25,908 nucleotides of DNA from Candidatus Egerieicola pullicola. GTDB taxonomy: Bacteria > Bacillota > Clostridia > Oscillospirales > Ruminococcaceae. Made by a program: the position numbers and the translations under genes. The stretch covers positions 1 through 25,908 of the forward strand of contig DVGY01000085.1 in NCBI GenBank assembly GCA_018712465.1, read 5' to 3'. Positions within the stretch are counted from its first letter, which is position 1, and every line of letters starts with the position of its first letter. The notes under the pieces are model-generated. The model made no database searches. It saw only the letters and a list, made by a program, of their open reading frames with translations, and had not been told where the DNA came from. Positions 15,761-23,900 of the stretch are shown here, piece after piece.

Positions 15761-16076
15761 AATCGCCTTCGCCGCCGAACATCTCAAACAGTTCGCCGAA
15801 CATACTGCTCTTTTTCTTCTTTTTGGGATAATATCCATCGTCCCGGCGATCCTTATCCTTGTGGTAATCCCGGTCGTAGTCGCGGGAACGGTCGTAATCC
15901 CGGGGGCGGTCATATTCCCGGTCGTAATCCCGCTCAATCTCCTTGGCCCGCTGGATGATTTTATCCAGTTCCCCCCGATCCAGCCAAATCCCACGGCACT
16001 GGGGGCAGTAGTCGATCTCCACCCCATGCTTTTCGCTCATCAGCAAGGTTACATCTTTACAGACTGGGCATTTCAT
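15759..16076 (-). CDS. TFIIB-type zinc-finger protein with a D/R/Y-rich tail
   Basis: Residues 1-42 form a zf-TFIIB domain with zinc ligands C3, C6, C24 and C27 (MKCPVCKD and YCPQCRGIWLDRGELDKI). Residues 48-78 are an unusual low-complexity stretch of Asp, Arg and Tyr built on a repeated RDYDR unit, followed by KKKKK and a Phe/Met-rich C-terminus (MFGELFEMF). The domain is widespread in bacteria without a settled function. The mixed-charge tail with regular Tyr is predicted disordered and could bind nucleic acid or phase-separate; that is speculation. GGAGG precedes the ATG at 16076, and a good promoter lies upstream. It is monocistronic and converges on cysK. Confidence 0.85.
   Translation of the reverse strand: MKCPVCKDVTLLMSEKHGVEIDYCPQCRGIWLDRGELDKIIQRAKEIERDYDREYDRPRDYDRSRDYDRDYHKDKDRRDDGYYPKKKKKSSMFGELFEMFGGEGD
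15867..15932 (-). repeat. tandem RDYDR-encoding repeat
   Basis: The coding DNA repeats a CGGTCGTAATCCCG-like unit (plus-strand reading) about four times. It gives residues 49-70 of the zinc-finger protein, a run of Arg-Asp-Tyr-Asp units. Confidence 0.75.
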
Positions 16077-16131
16077 GACAGTTTCCTCCTTGTTGCTTAG
16101 ATTTGCACAAAACGGCTGCTTGATTGGGGCT

Positions 16132-16161
16132 ATTGTAGCATATTCAAAGAGTTGCCGTCAA
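16132..16161 (-). promoter_or_regulatory. predicted promoter of the zinc-finger gene
   Basis: On the minus strand, TTGACG (16161-16156), 18 bases and TACAAT (16137-16132); both boxes are one base from consensus. Confidence 0.65.
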
Positions 16162-16209
16162 GGATATTGAACAGATATTCGGAATTTGTTCATTTTTATT
16201 TCTGAACGC

Positions 16210-16235
16210 AAAAAAAGCGCCGGTATTCCCGGCGC
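16210..16235 (-). terminator. intrinsic terminator after the DUF1275 gene
   Basis: On the minus strand, GCGCCGG pairs with CCGGCGC (16235-16229 with 16223-16217) around a 5-base loop, followed by seven T residues. Confidence 0.85.
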
Positions 16236-16279
16236 ATCAAAAGACAGGTTTTTAGTCCGAACTCCATCCACGCATGGTG

Positions 16280-17035
16280 TCACTCACGGCGGAACAGAAA
16301 TCCCCGGAACCGAGCGTACCACCGCAGGCGTTTCCAATGGAGGGGAACCAGCTTCGCCTGGGCGGCTTCGGTGTCCAGAAGGACCAAGCCCAGAGAGAAG
16401 GCCAAGGGCAGGAGGACGAACAGTGCCGCATCCATGCCAAACACCAGCCACAGCAAAAAGCTCACTGCCGCCCCCAGGTGGAAACTCAACAGAGTACAGC
16501 CAAAAAATTTCGCTTTTGCCTTCTGCTGCTGATTATGGTAAACCAATACTTCGGTGGAAGCGGAAACGAACTGTCGAAAATTATTGGTGGAGAAGATACT
16601 GGAGCAGGCAAAACCCTTGGCGCCGGAGTAGCAGTTCCACTGAAAGGCCGTGGCGAAAAACAGGGGGTACATTCCCAGAATGGGACTTGTGCCATCAGGA
16701 AGCAGGCTGAGAATTACCACCGCCAAAGCATCGATGCCGATGCTGACCAACCGCATTTGATTGGGGTATTTTTTGTTCAGGCAAACGGTCAAGAAAATGG
16801 CCCCGGCAAAGAGCAGTGCGCCTCCTACCCGAAGCAGCACCTGAAGCCAGTCGCCACCCAGCAGGCTGGTAACGATATAAATCAGGTTGGCAGTTTGGGC
16901 GGAACCAAAGAAGGCGGAAAAGCAGAGGATGGAGTAAACTCCCAGCATCCCTCCCACCAAGGACATCCCGTAATGGATGACGCCGTCATACCGATTGCTT
17001 GCCTTCACTGTGCCCATCTCCTGTTCCATTGCCAT
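16280..17035 (-). CDS. YoaK/DUF1275-family membrane protein
   Basis: This 251-residue protein has about six hydrophobic segments. It matches the DUF1275 (YoaK) pattern: a glycine-rich first helix (VGGMLGVYSILCFSAFFG), the QTANLIYI segment, and SSIFSTNNFRQFV in the middle. The family is common in Firmicutes and has no established function; a transporter role is often guessed. The start is uncertain: ATGs at 17035 and 17029 and a GTG slightly downstream, preceded by GGAG, are all possible. A promoter with a perfect TATAAT lies upstream and a strong terminator downstream, so it is a single-gene unit. Confidence 0.8.
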   Translation of the reverse strand: MAMEQEMGTVKASNRYDGVIHYGMSLVGGMLGVYSILCFSAFFGSAQTANLIYIVTSLLGGDWLQVLLRVGGALLFAGAIFLTVCLNKKYPNQMRLVSIGIDALAVVILSLLPDGTSPILGMYPLFFATAFQWNCYSGAKGFACSSIFSTNNFRQFVSASTEVLVYHNQQQKAKAKFFGCTLLSFHLGAAVSFLLWLVFGMDAALFVLLPLAFSLGLVLLDTEAAQAKLVPLHWKRLRWYARFRGFLFRRE

Positions 17036-17045
17036 AAAGCGAACC

Positions 17046-17097
17046 TGTCATCAAGTTCTGACAAATTCTATTATAATCCTTTCGGCAAATTTCACAA
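17046..17097 (-). promoter_or_regulatory. promoter and operator-like dyad of the DUF1275 gene
   Basis: On the minus strand, TTGTGA (17097-17092), 16 bases and TATAAT (17075-17070). A dyad TGTCA-N8-TGACA (17046-17063) begins at about the predicted transcription start, a position typical of a repressor site. Confidence 0.55.
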
Positions 17098-17190
17098 GAG
17101 GAAAACAGCCCAAAACCCCTTCCCTCTCCCGGGAAAATTCGTGAAAAATTCCAAACAAGGGCAATGGAGCGGCGACCGGGCCGAAACAGG

Positions 17191-17230
17191 ACAAAAGAAA
17201 ACCGCCAGCCCGATTACTCAGACTGACGGT
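17191..17230 (-). terminator. intrinsic terminator of the pilus operon
   Basis: On the minus strand, ACCGTCAG (17230-17223) pairs with CTGGCGGT (17208-17201) with one G-U, followed by TTTTCTTTTG. It lies about 30 bases after the FctB-like stop. Confidence 0.75.
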
Positions 17231-17259
17231 GGTGGATTTTTGCGTTTCGGCTTAGCTCA

Positions 17260-17913
17260 TTAGCGCTGACCGCTGTGCTTGCCGCTGCGTCCCCGAACAA
17301 CGACTAACACAACGATGGCAGCTGCTGCCACCACCAGCACCACAGTCAGCGCCAGCAGGGGGACCTGATCCCCGGTCTGCGGAACGCCGGATGGTTCACT
17401 GGGAGTGGAAGGTTCAGAGGTTTCCGGCGGCGGCGGAGCAAAGGTATTCAAGAAACTCAGCTCTGCCACTTTCTCGTCGGGATTGTCATCCCGGCTGGCG
17501 TAGACCTGATAGGTCAAACCGCCGTTGTCTGCATTGGTGACTTGGATGACCACGGTATACACCGCATCATCGTAGGTCATATACTCTGTGCTGCCAGCTG
17601 TTTGGGTGACGGTATAAACATAGTCCCCCGGCTCAGTGTAATGGAAGCCCGTGAAAGCTGCTTGGGAATCACCAGCCATTTGCAGTTCGGTCTGTTCCGG
17701 CATGGGAAGATCCTTCCCCATTTCGGGACCGGGCGCAATGGTTACGGTAAACATTTCGTCGCTGTCACCATTCAGCTCCAGATTGACCGGCAGTGTCGCC
17801 GTGCACTGGTACGCAGCCTCCTGTGCGTGGGCCTGAACAGGCATCAGCAAAAGGGCCGCGAGCAGCACGGGAAGGACCAGCAATCCACTTAGTTTCCGTA
17901 TCGCTTGATTCAT
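17260..17913 (-). CDS. fctB: FctB-like basal (anchor) pilin with VPQTG sorting signal
   Basis: The 217-residue precursor has a signal peptide (cleavage likely after AHA, residue 30), one Spy0128/FctA-type beta domain at about 36-158 (ending AELSFLNTF), a proline-rich stalk at 160-176 (APPPPETSEPSTPSEPSG), the sorting motif VPQTG at 177-181, a membrane helix and an Arg/Lys tail. This layout of a single domain, Pro-rich tail and distinct sorting motif is that of FctB, the streptococcal basal pilin fixed to the wall by housekeeping sortase. The positions where Lys and Glu would form an isopeptide appear to be Asn44 and Gln104. AAAGGAGGT precedes the ATG. It is the last gene of the operon, before a terminator, matching the fctB position in FCT loci. 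Confidence 0.85.
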   Translation of the reverse strand: MNQAIRKLSGLLVLPVLLAALLLMPVQAHAQEAAYQCTATLPVNLELNGDSDEMFTVTIAPGPEMGKDLPMPEQTELQMAGDSQAAFTGFHYTEPGDYVYTVTQTAGSTEYMTYDDAVYTVVIQVTNADNGGLTYQVYASRDDNPDEKVAELSFLNTFAPPPPETSEPSTPSEPSGVPQTGDQVPLLALTVVLVVAAAAIVVLVVVRGRSGKHSGQR

Positions 17914-17979
17914 CGTTTCAGGTACCTCCTTTGATGGACTTCAGGGGGACGGCAGCGCCCCGGCTTTGGTCCACATATG

Positions 17980-18729
17980 TCAGCTCATGCGATCCAGCCG
18001 CCCAAAGATGACCACACGTCCATTGGTTTCTGCTGTGGCGCAGGTGGATAGGCCGATGACCTTATCCCCCGGCTGGACGCCGATGTAACGGCTCTGCACC
18101 GCGATCTCATCCACGTAATTGAGCAGTTCGCTGACATCCCCCTGGGGCTGAGCCTTGGGGTTGTAGATCATGCTGTCAAAAGCGTCCACCTGGACACAGG
18201 CAAAAATCTCAATGCTGTAGGTGGCGTCCGGCAGATAAAGAGTGCCGCTGGGATGCGAGTCGAAATAATCAGCGTTGACGAATTCTACCACGTCGCCGAA
18301 CATACCTCCGTTGTCCATATGGTGGCCGTAGACCAGAGTGTAGGAATCGGAGAGATCCCGGCTGTTGTCACTGTCCAGGAAGATGGACCCGGACAGGGAG
18401 AAGTCGCCGTAGATGTCCTTATTCACGTACTCCATGTCGTCCTCTCCAATGACCACGGGGTAATCGATGTGGGTGTCGTCGATGGTCAGCCAAGCGCAGA
18501 CGTCGGGGTTGATGAGAGCCAGCTCATTCAAGGTGGGGTTGGAGTCCGGATCTCCCCCGGCGGCGGGCTTGTACTGCAGCAGATCACTGGAAAGGAAGGC
18601 GCCATTGTAGACCATAGCCGTATCCCAGAGGGAATAGCCGCCATAGAGCAGCATGAGGAGAATCAATGCCGCCGCAAAGATGGTGACCATGCGGTCGCCG
18701 AAGCGGGCCAGTTTGGCTGCGGTATGCAA
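17980..18729 (-). CDS. srtB: class B sortase, probable pilus polymerase
   Basis: This 249-residue sortase has an N-terminal membrane anchor at about 15-36 and a class B catalytic core. His136 lies in YGHHMDNGGMFG, Cys230 in LSTC and Arg238 in ETNGRVVIFGR, giving the complete His-Cys-Arg triad. Class B pilus polymerases (SrtC1/SrtB) build FctA-type pili in Streptococcus pyogenes, and this gene sits between the FctA-like and FctB-like genes as there. It would cleave the PTG-type motifs of the tip and major pilin and join them to a pilin lysine. The start is a TTG at 18729 with an excellent AAAGGAGG 8 bases upstream; the next ATG (residue 14) would fall at the membrane anchor. Two tandem hairpins separate it from the pilin gene. 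Confidence 0.93.
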   Translation of the reverse strand: MHTAAKLARFGDRMVTIFAAALILLMLLYGGYSLWDTAMVYNGAFLSSDLLQYKPAAGGDPDSNPTLNELALINPDVCAWLTIDDTHIDYPVVIGEDDMEYVNKDIYGDFSLSGSIFLDSDNSRDLSDSYTLVYGHHMDNGGMFGDVVEFVNADYFDSHPSGTLYLPDATYSIEIFACVQVDAFDSMIYNPKAQPQGDVSELLNYVDEIAVQSRYIGVQPGDKVIGLSTCATAETNGRVVIFGRLDRMS

Positions 18730-18761
18730 GGGTGGTGCCTCCTTTCAGGCAGTGGGGTCTT

Positions 18762-18798
18762 CAGGCTTGCCAGCCTGCTTGGCGGGCTTTGCCAGCCC
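18762..18798 (-). promoter_or_regulatory. tandem look-alike hairpins between major pilin and sortase genes
   Basis: On the minus strand, GGGCTGGCAAAGCCC (18798-18784) and CAGGCTGGCAAGCCTG (18777-18762) are two consecutive hairpins with the same GGCTGGCAA core. Neither is followed by a T run, so they look like RNA-processing or stability elements more than terminators. Confidence 0.5.
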
Positions 18799-18846
18799 GG
18801 AAGGTGGTGAAATCGGTTTAAAACTAATGGGAGAAAAGGCTAGAAA

Positions 18847-19941
18847 TTAGTCTTCTTTGGCGTGACGCTTACGCAGGAAGATGAAGCAGCCGGCAGCAGC
18901 GATCACAACCAGAACGGCGTAAGGAGCGATGTCCATCATAATGCCGGTGGGGGATACGCTATCGCGATTGTTGGTAACGGTAACGGCGTTGGTACCATCA
19001 GTAATTGTGCCACTAGCTTCTTTTGTATTGGAAGAGCTCGCGGTAGCACCTACATAAGAAGTTTCATAACCATCTGCATCAGTTTCGGTAATGGTGTAAT
19101 CAGTACCTACCGGCAGACCAGTGATAGTAATGGTTTGACCATCCTTAATCGCTTCATCAAGTCTAATGGGATTAGCAGTAGACTGAGAAGTTCCAGCAGC
19201 ATCACCAATTTTGACAGTCACAGAAGAAGTTTCGCTATCAGTTAAATCAATAGTAAAACTGAACATCTCATCCTTATCGCCCATTGCGCCAGTTACTGCT
19301 TTAGTTACAGTTAATTGAGTAGTAGCATAAGCATTTTCATAACCCGCGCTTTTTGCGCTGGTATCAGTATACGTGCCATCCGCATCAGGAACATTATTAA
19401 CATCAGTAACAAGTTTGTAATCATAAATTACCAATTTTGCATTGGAAGGAATTGCTCCACCATCTTCGTCGTCATAATTTTCCCAGCCAACATAAACATC
19501 CAAGTAACGAGTATCGCTGTCGCTAGCGGAAAGAGAAGTGGAAGCGGAGTCATCACGAGTAATCATGTAACGATATACACCGGGATGAGAAAAAGTAACG
19601 CCAGAAAAATCTACAGTTACCGGTTCAGTATACACATTACCAACTGGTGCCGGGTCGCCATCGAATTTCACAGGCTGAATAGTCGGGGAGCCTACACCAA
19701 CTTCAGCAATAGTATCCTCAGGGATTGTGAAGCCAGTAGTAGAAACTGTATAGCTAATAGCTACGTCCGGGAGGCCTGCACCAGAAGCACCGCTCATATC
19801 GAGGGTCTGATTAAAAGTGACACTGTCAACTGCTTCAATAGGAGCAGCCGAAGTCGGCACGACTGCCAAAGTAGTGGCCAGCATAGCGGTAGCCACGAAG
19901 GTCGCCGCGATGCGGCCGATGGATTTACGTGTTAATTTCAT
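18847..19941 (-). CDS. fctA: FctA/Spy0128-like major pilin
   Basis: The 364-residue precursor has a signal peptide (residues 1 to about 33), two Spy0128-like Ig domains (about 36-205 and 206-326), a sorting signal VSPTG at 329-333, a membrane helix and the tail RKRHAKED. The C-terminal domain keeps the isopeptide trio: Lys214 in LTVTK, Glu286 in YTITE and Asn324 in VTVTN. In the N-terminal domain, Asn203 is present but the Lys and Glu positions seem to be Gln45 and Arg129. Lys197, six residues before Asn203, sits near where Spy0128 has the lysine used for polymerisation. AAGGAAG precedes the ATG at 19941. It lies between sipA and srtB, as in streptococcal FCT loci, and probably forms the pilus shaft. 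Confidence 0.92.
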   Translation of the reverse strand: MKLTRKSIGRIAATFVATAMLATTLAVVPTSAAPIEAVDSVTFNQTLDMSGASGAGLPDVAISYTVSTTGFTIPEDTIAEVGVGSPTIQPVKFDGDPAPVGNVYTEPVTVDFSGVTFSHPGVYRYMITRDDSASTSLSASDSDTRYLDVYVGWENYDDEDGGAIPSNAKLVIYDYKLVTDVNNVPDADGTYTDTSAKSAGYENAYATTQLTVTKAVTGAMGDKDEMFSFTIDLTDSETSSVTVKIGDAAGTSQSTANPIRLDEAIKDGQTITITGLPVGTDYTITETDADGYETSYVGATASSSNTKEASGTITDGTNAVTVTNNRDSVSPTGIMMDIAPYAVLVVIAAAGCFIFLRKRHAKED

Positions 19942-20020
19942 GCTCTTTTCTTCCTTTCTTGTTATCGGAATCATATTTCACAAAGGCAGGGACGCCAATG
20001 CAACGAATGGATTTGCGGCC

Positions 20021-20695
20021 TTAAATATCCGACCGCCGGACCACGGTGATCACCTTGCCCTTGACCTCGCTTTGGCTCACAGGGCCAAAATACCGGCTGT
20101 CCCGGGCGCCTTCCCGATAGTCGCAGAGAATGAAGTACTCGTCTTCCGCCAAGGTCAGGGGATAGGTTGGACCGTTGTCGTATTTGGGTGTGGTGTAGTA
20201 AATGTCGCTTTCCAGCACCGTGCTTCCGTTAATCACCAGAGTGGCTTGATCGGTGACCTGAACGGTATCGCCGCCCTGGGCCACGATCCGCCCCACGTAC
20301 TGCTGACCGTTTTTCTCGAACACCATCACATCGCCGGTGACGTAATCGTCCGCCAAGCGGTAGTAGAGCAACAGGTCGCCGGCAGAAATCCGCGGGGACA
20401 TATCGTCGTTCTCCATAGGGGTGATGCCGAAGAAGTAAGCCAGAAGGATCACCAACAGCAGAATGATGGCCACCAGCTTCACGAAGAAGGAGGAGATGCT
20501 CTCTGCGTCGGCACAGCGGCGGCGGCGCTGTTTGATGACCTGTTGGGGAGTTAGGGGGGCGGGAGGAGTTTTTTTCCTGCGCCGCCCCCTCCCCCAGTTA
20601 CAATCGGCAGAACCCGGTTTCCCGGGAGGATTGCCAGTGGGTGGGGCCGCACTACCGGTGGAAGCAGTGGGCTGAGAGGGGTCAAGCATGGGCAT
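20021..20695 (-). CDS. sipA: SipA-type signal-peptidase-like pilus assembly protein, catalytic dyad replaced
   Basis: The protein has 224 residues: a Pro/Gly-rich cytosolic N-terminus with basic clusters (RGRRRKK, KQRRRR), a membrane helix at about 69-90, and an S26 signal-peptidase domain. In active enzymes the catalytic Ser precedes Met-x-Pro and the Lys precedes Arg-Ile. Here the segments read NDDMSPRI (Asp98) and YVGRIVAQGGD (Gly135), so both catalytic residues are gone, exactly the Ser-to-Asp and Lys-to-Gly changes known in Streptococcus pyogenes SipA, which is needed for pilus polymerisation but lacks the normal dyad. The late GARDSRYFGPV box is kept. I start it at the ATG at 20695, which overlaps the end of the upstream small gene; a start at 20689 is possible. 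It lies directly upstream of the major pilin gene. Confidence 0.88.
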   Translation of the reverse strand: MPMLDPSQPTASTGSAAPPTGNPPGKPGSADCNWGRGRRRKKTPPAPLTPQQVIKQRRRRCADAESISSFFVKLVAIILLLVILLAYFFGITPMENDDMSPRISAGDLLLYYRLADDYVTGDVMVFEKNGQQYVGRIVAQGGDTVQVTDQATLVINGSTVLESDIYYTTPKYDNGPTYPLTLAEDEYFILCDYREGARDSRYFGPVSQSEVKGKVITVVRRSDI

Positions 20696-20912
20696 CACCA
20701 CCGCCCTTACTGCCCCTGAGCCTATCCAGTTCCTGATCTTTTTGATCCAGGAGGGCCTGGTAGTAGGCGGCTTGTTCATCGTAGACCTGCTGGTAGAGGT
20801 TTTGGAGGGATTCCAGCTTCCGCCAGACGTCCGCTTGGTCTACCCCGCCAAAGGTCTTTTTGCGAAATTTCATTTTAGCCAGCGCCTGGGCGATATCCTG
20901 CATAGTATGCAT
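20682..20912 (-). CDS. 76-residue DivIVA-like coiled-coil protein in the pilus operon
   Basis: This small cytosolic protein begins MHTMQDIAQALAKMKFRKK. Residues 21-40, FGGVDQADVWRKLESLQNLY, line up without gaps with the membrane-binding N-terminal domain of DivIVA (Bacillus subtilis residues 17-36): Phe21/Phe17, Gly23/Gly19, Asp25/Asp21, Val29/Val25, Leu33/Leu29 and Tyr40/Tyr36. Residues 34-66 are a coiled coil rich in Gln, Leu and Asp, and the protein ends in a short Gly-rich tail. It follows the tip adhesin stop by 6 bases, with GGGAG in the end of that gene as ribosome binding site, and overlaps sipA, so it is coupled to both. The DivIVA relation comes from a by-eye alignment; a role in placing pilus assembly on the membrane is inference. 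Confidence 0.72.
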   Translation of the reverse strand: MHTMQDIAQALAKMKFRKKTFGGVDQADVWRKLESLQNLYQQVYDEQAAYYQALLDQKDQELDRLRGSKGGGDAHA

Positions 20913-20918
20913 AGGCGA

Positions 20919-23900
20919 TTACTCCCGACGGCGGCGCTGACGGCGCACCAGAATGGTGGCGATCAAGGCGATGCCAGCCAAGCCGGCAGCGGAGATCATG
21001 AGGGTGAAGGGGAGGTTGTCCTCGAAGAAACCGGTGGGGGTGCCAACGTTGCGTTCATTGGTAACGATGATGTTGGCGTCGCCGGCTACTGTGTGGGTGG
21101 CGTTGCCGTCGTTATCTTTAGATAGCTCTGTCTCGCTAATCTTGTAGACGGTAGTATAGCCATTGCTGTTGCCATCGGTTTCCTTTAAGGTGATCACATC
21201 GCCGTCTTTCAGCTTGCTGATGGTGATGGTGTCGCCATCGGCCAGGGTGTAGCCTTCCTGCGTCCACGTTGCAGTTGTACTGCTGCTCAGGGTGGCGTTC
21301 GAGTGGTTATTAGAGTTAAACGGCGTTTCATTCACGCTGGTGGTGAAGTGGAAGGGATTGGTGGTGTCGCCCATATTGCCGCCCACGTCCTTGGTGATGG
21401 TCACCGTGCGGTAGGGAGCGTAGGTGTTGGTGATGGTGACGGTGGTAGTTGCATCCGCTGTTACCGTTGCAGTGGTGCTCTCTGCATCCTCATCGTCATT
21501 ATACTTGACGCTGGAGAAGTAATAATCGCCGTCGTCATCGCTATCTGTGTCGATGTCAGGAAGCGATGTTGTGTTTTCCGTTACGGTGTAGGCGCCCAAG
21601 GGAAGATTTTTAATGGTCAAACTGTCTGCGCCAGTGATGCTGACAATTGCTGTGCCGTTATTGAAGGTAACGCTATTATTGTCAAAGCTACCGTTTAACG
21701 GAGTGCCATCTACCGTGCCTTGAATTTTAAAGGAATACGGCGTATGGTTTTCGGTACCACTCAGCAAACCTGTTACATTCTTTTGAATGACCAAATTTCC
21801 AACTTTGACTTGTACAACCGGATCATCATATTCCTTCGTAATCAACTCATCGCCCCAAGTAGTGTGCTTGTAAGTAAGAGTTGCTTCTTTGTTGGAATAG
21901 AATCCACCTTGACCAGAATGAGTGCCGGTGTTGGAATCGCCGGTATCGGGATATCGACCACTTTGAGCATATTCAATCATCGCTTCAGTGGTGGGTTTAA
22001 TAATTGCTGTTACTGTGTACGTATAACCATCTTTTAATTGATAATCATCGTTAAAGTTCAAGCCGAATTTTTTAGTGCTCACATCGTAGAAGGTTGCAAG
22101 TTCTCCCGCTGCGATTTCAGCCTGAGTAACATCATTGCCTTCGCTATCGGTTACCTGAATATCAAACTGCGGTTGACCAGCAGAACCCAACACAAATTCC
22201 ACATCATCGCTTAATGTATCGGTGATCGTTACATTGTAAAAGCCGTTTGTAATAGAACTAGCGATATCATCGAATACACCCGTCAGACTCTCCGCATCCT
22301 CAGCAGTATAAACCTTCTTGTTTAGTGCAGTGCTTGTCTGTACAACATTATTTAAATACCCGTATGCTTTATCATAGTTATTTTTCTCAAAGGTACCAAT
22401 GCCATAAAAGTAATCAACACCAGTTAGCTTTCCGGCTTCCGTTGCTGCATTCTGAGCAAAATTTTGAATAGTATCCCAACTTTGTGCGTAGTAGCTGTCG
22501 CCGGGTTCTACACCATTCCCTTTCTGAGAAGTACTCCCCCAGCTATCTGTTAGCGCATAAGTCGGCACACCGTCAGTAAAGAAAATAACACAGGTTGGCG
22601 CATTTGGCTTGCTTTGACTATTTAATTCTTCACCAGCTTTTCGAATACCGGATTGCCAGTTTGTTCCTGCAGAATTAGGAATTGTTATTGCGCTAATTAT
22701 ACTCTTTGCCTTTTCTGGCTCCGAATTCCAACTTAATTTTACCTCGGTACCACCAATATTATGATTGTCATAATATTTTTCATAGCTGTTAAACGTCACA
22801 ATGTCATAAGAAATGGTTCCAAGGTTCTGATTCGCTTCCAGCTTATCGATCAAGCTAGTAGCGGCATCCTTTACAGCCGCAATTTTGCTGATATCTTCGT
22901 CTTCACTATCAAAGCCTTCTTCCATACTTGTTGAACGGTCAAGTATCATCAACACATTCAAATCGCTGGTTGAGGTTTCCGTTTGAACCGATCCTGTTAC
23001 ATCCAAACTCAGCTCATAGTAGCCATTATTGGGATCACTTGGATCATCTATTAAGTTCGCTTCCTTATGATAGCCCGGTGCAGGCGCTTCTTTTTTCACA
23101 TACGTATTCGTAAATACAAAAGAAGTTGTATTCCCTTTCGTCACCAAACCTTCCGAAGAGGTTAAGCCGGAAGTAACCTGACCATTTACGATGCTTGTAG
23201 TTTCACTATAATTATACTGATCCAAATCGCCCGGCTGTGTTTCGGTAACACTGTAAGCCCCAGGAGTAACATTCACAGTAGCGCTCCAAGCAGCAGTATC
23301 TTGTGTCGTAGCATTTTCTGTGGGAAGGGAAATGATTCCTCCAGCAACATTAAATTGATAAGTACCTGCCGGAATCACAGTGTTTTCATCCACTCCGGTC
23401 ACTGTTTTTGTAACACGAACTGCACCCTCACTTCCTTCGACCTGGGGATCTTGTGAAAACCCTACGTTGTCAATCAAGTTGCCTACTGTTGAATCATCGC
23501 TTTCTGTGTCGCCTGCCGCAAAGAAGAACCGGGTCAAGTACTGTCCTTCCGGAACCTGATAGGTGTCATTATAGTCGTTCCAGCCACCGTTTACCAACCT
23601 ACCCCACTGGTTTTTATTCAAACCAGATGTCAGCTGCCAAACTGTAACGTCAACCTGCTCACTGCCGTACGTCATGGAAACTGTTGTTCCGCCGGCAGTT
23701 CCATCCTGTAAACCGCTACTTTCCGCTTTTGTTACAATAGCATCTACTTGTTCTTGGGTCGTCACATACTGACTTGCTGCTTCAGCATCCATAATGATGA
23801 CATACATCGTATCGGTAGGATTTTTTGCATTTCCAGTTTGAAGGCCGGCACTTCTGGGACGGTGCGACAACCACCAATAGAGATCGATTCCAGGAACCGT

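Noticed and set aside
16274..17263. 329-residue plus-strand open frame
   Set aside because: It is antisense to the DUF1275 gene and its promoter; the minus-strand frame has clear membrane segments and family motifs, while this one is low in hydrophobic structure.
20021..20695. active type I signal peptidase that processes the pilins
   Set aside because: Both residues of the Ser-Lys dyad are replaced (Asp98, Gly135), so a normal signal peptidase function is unlikely.
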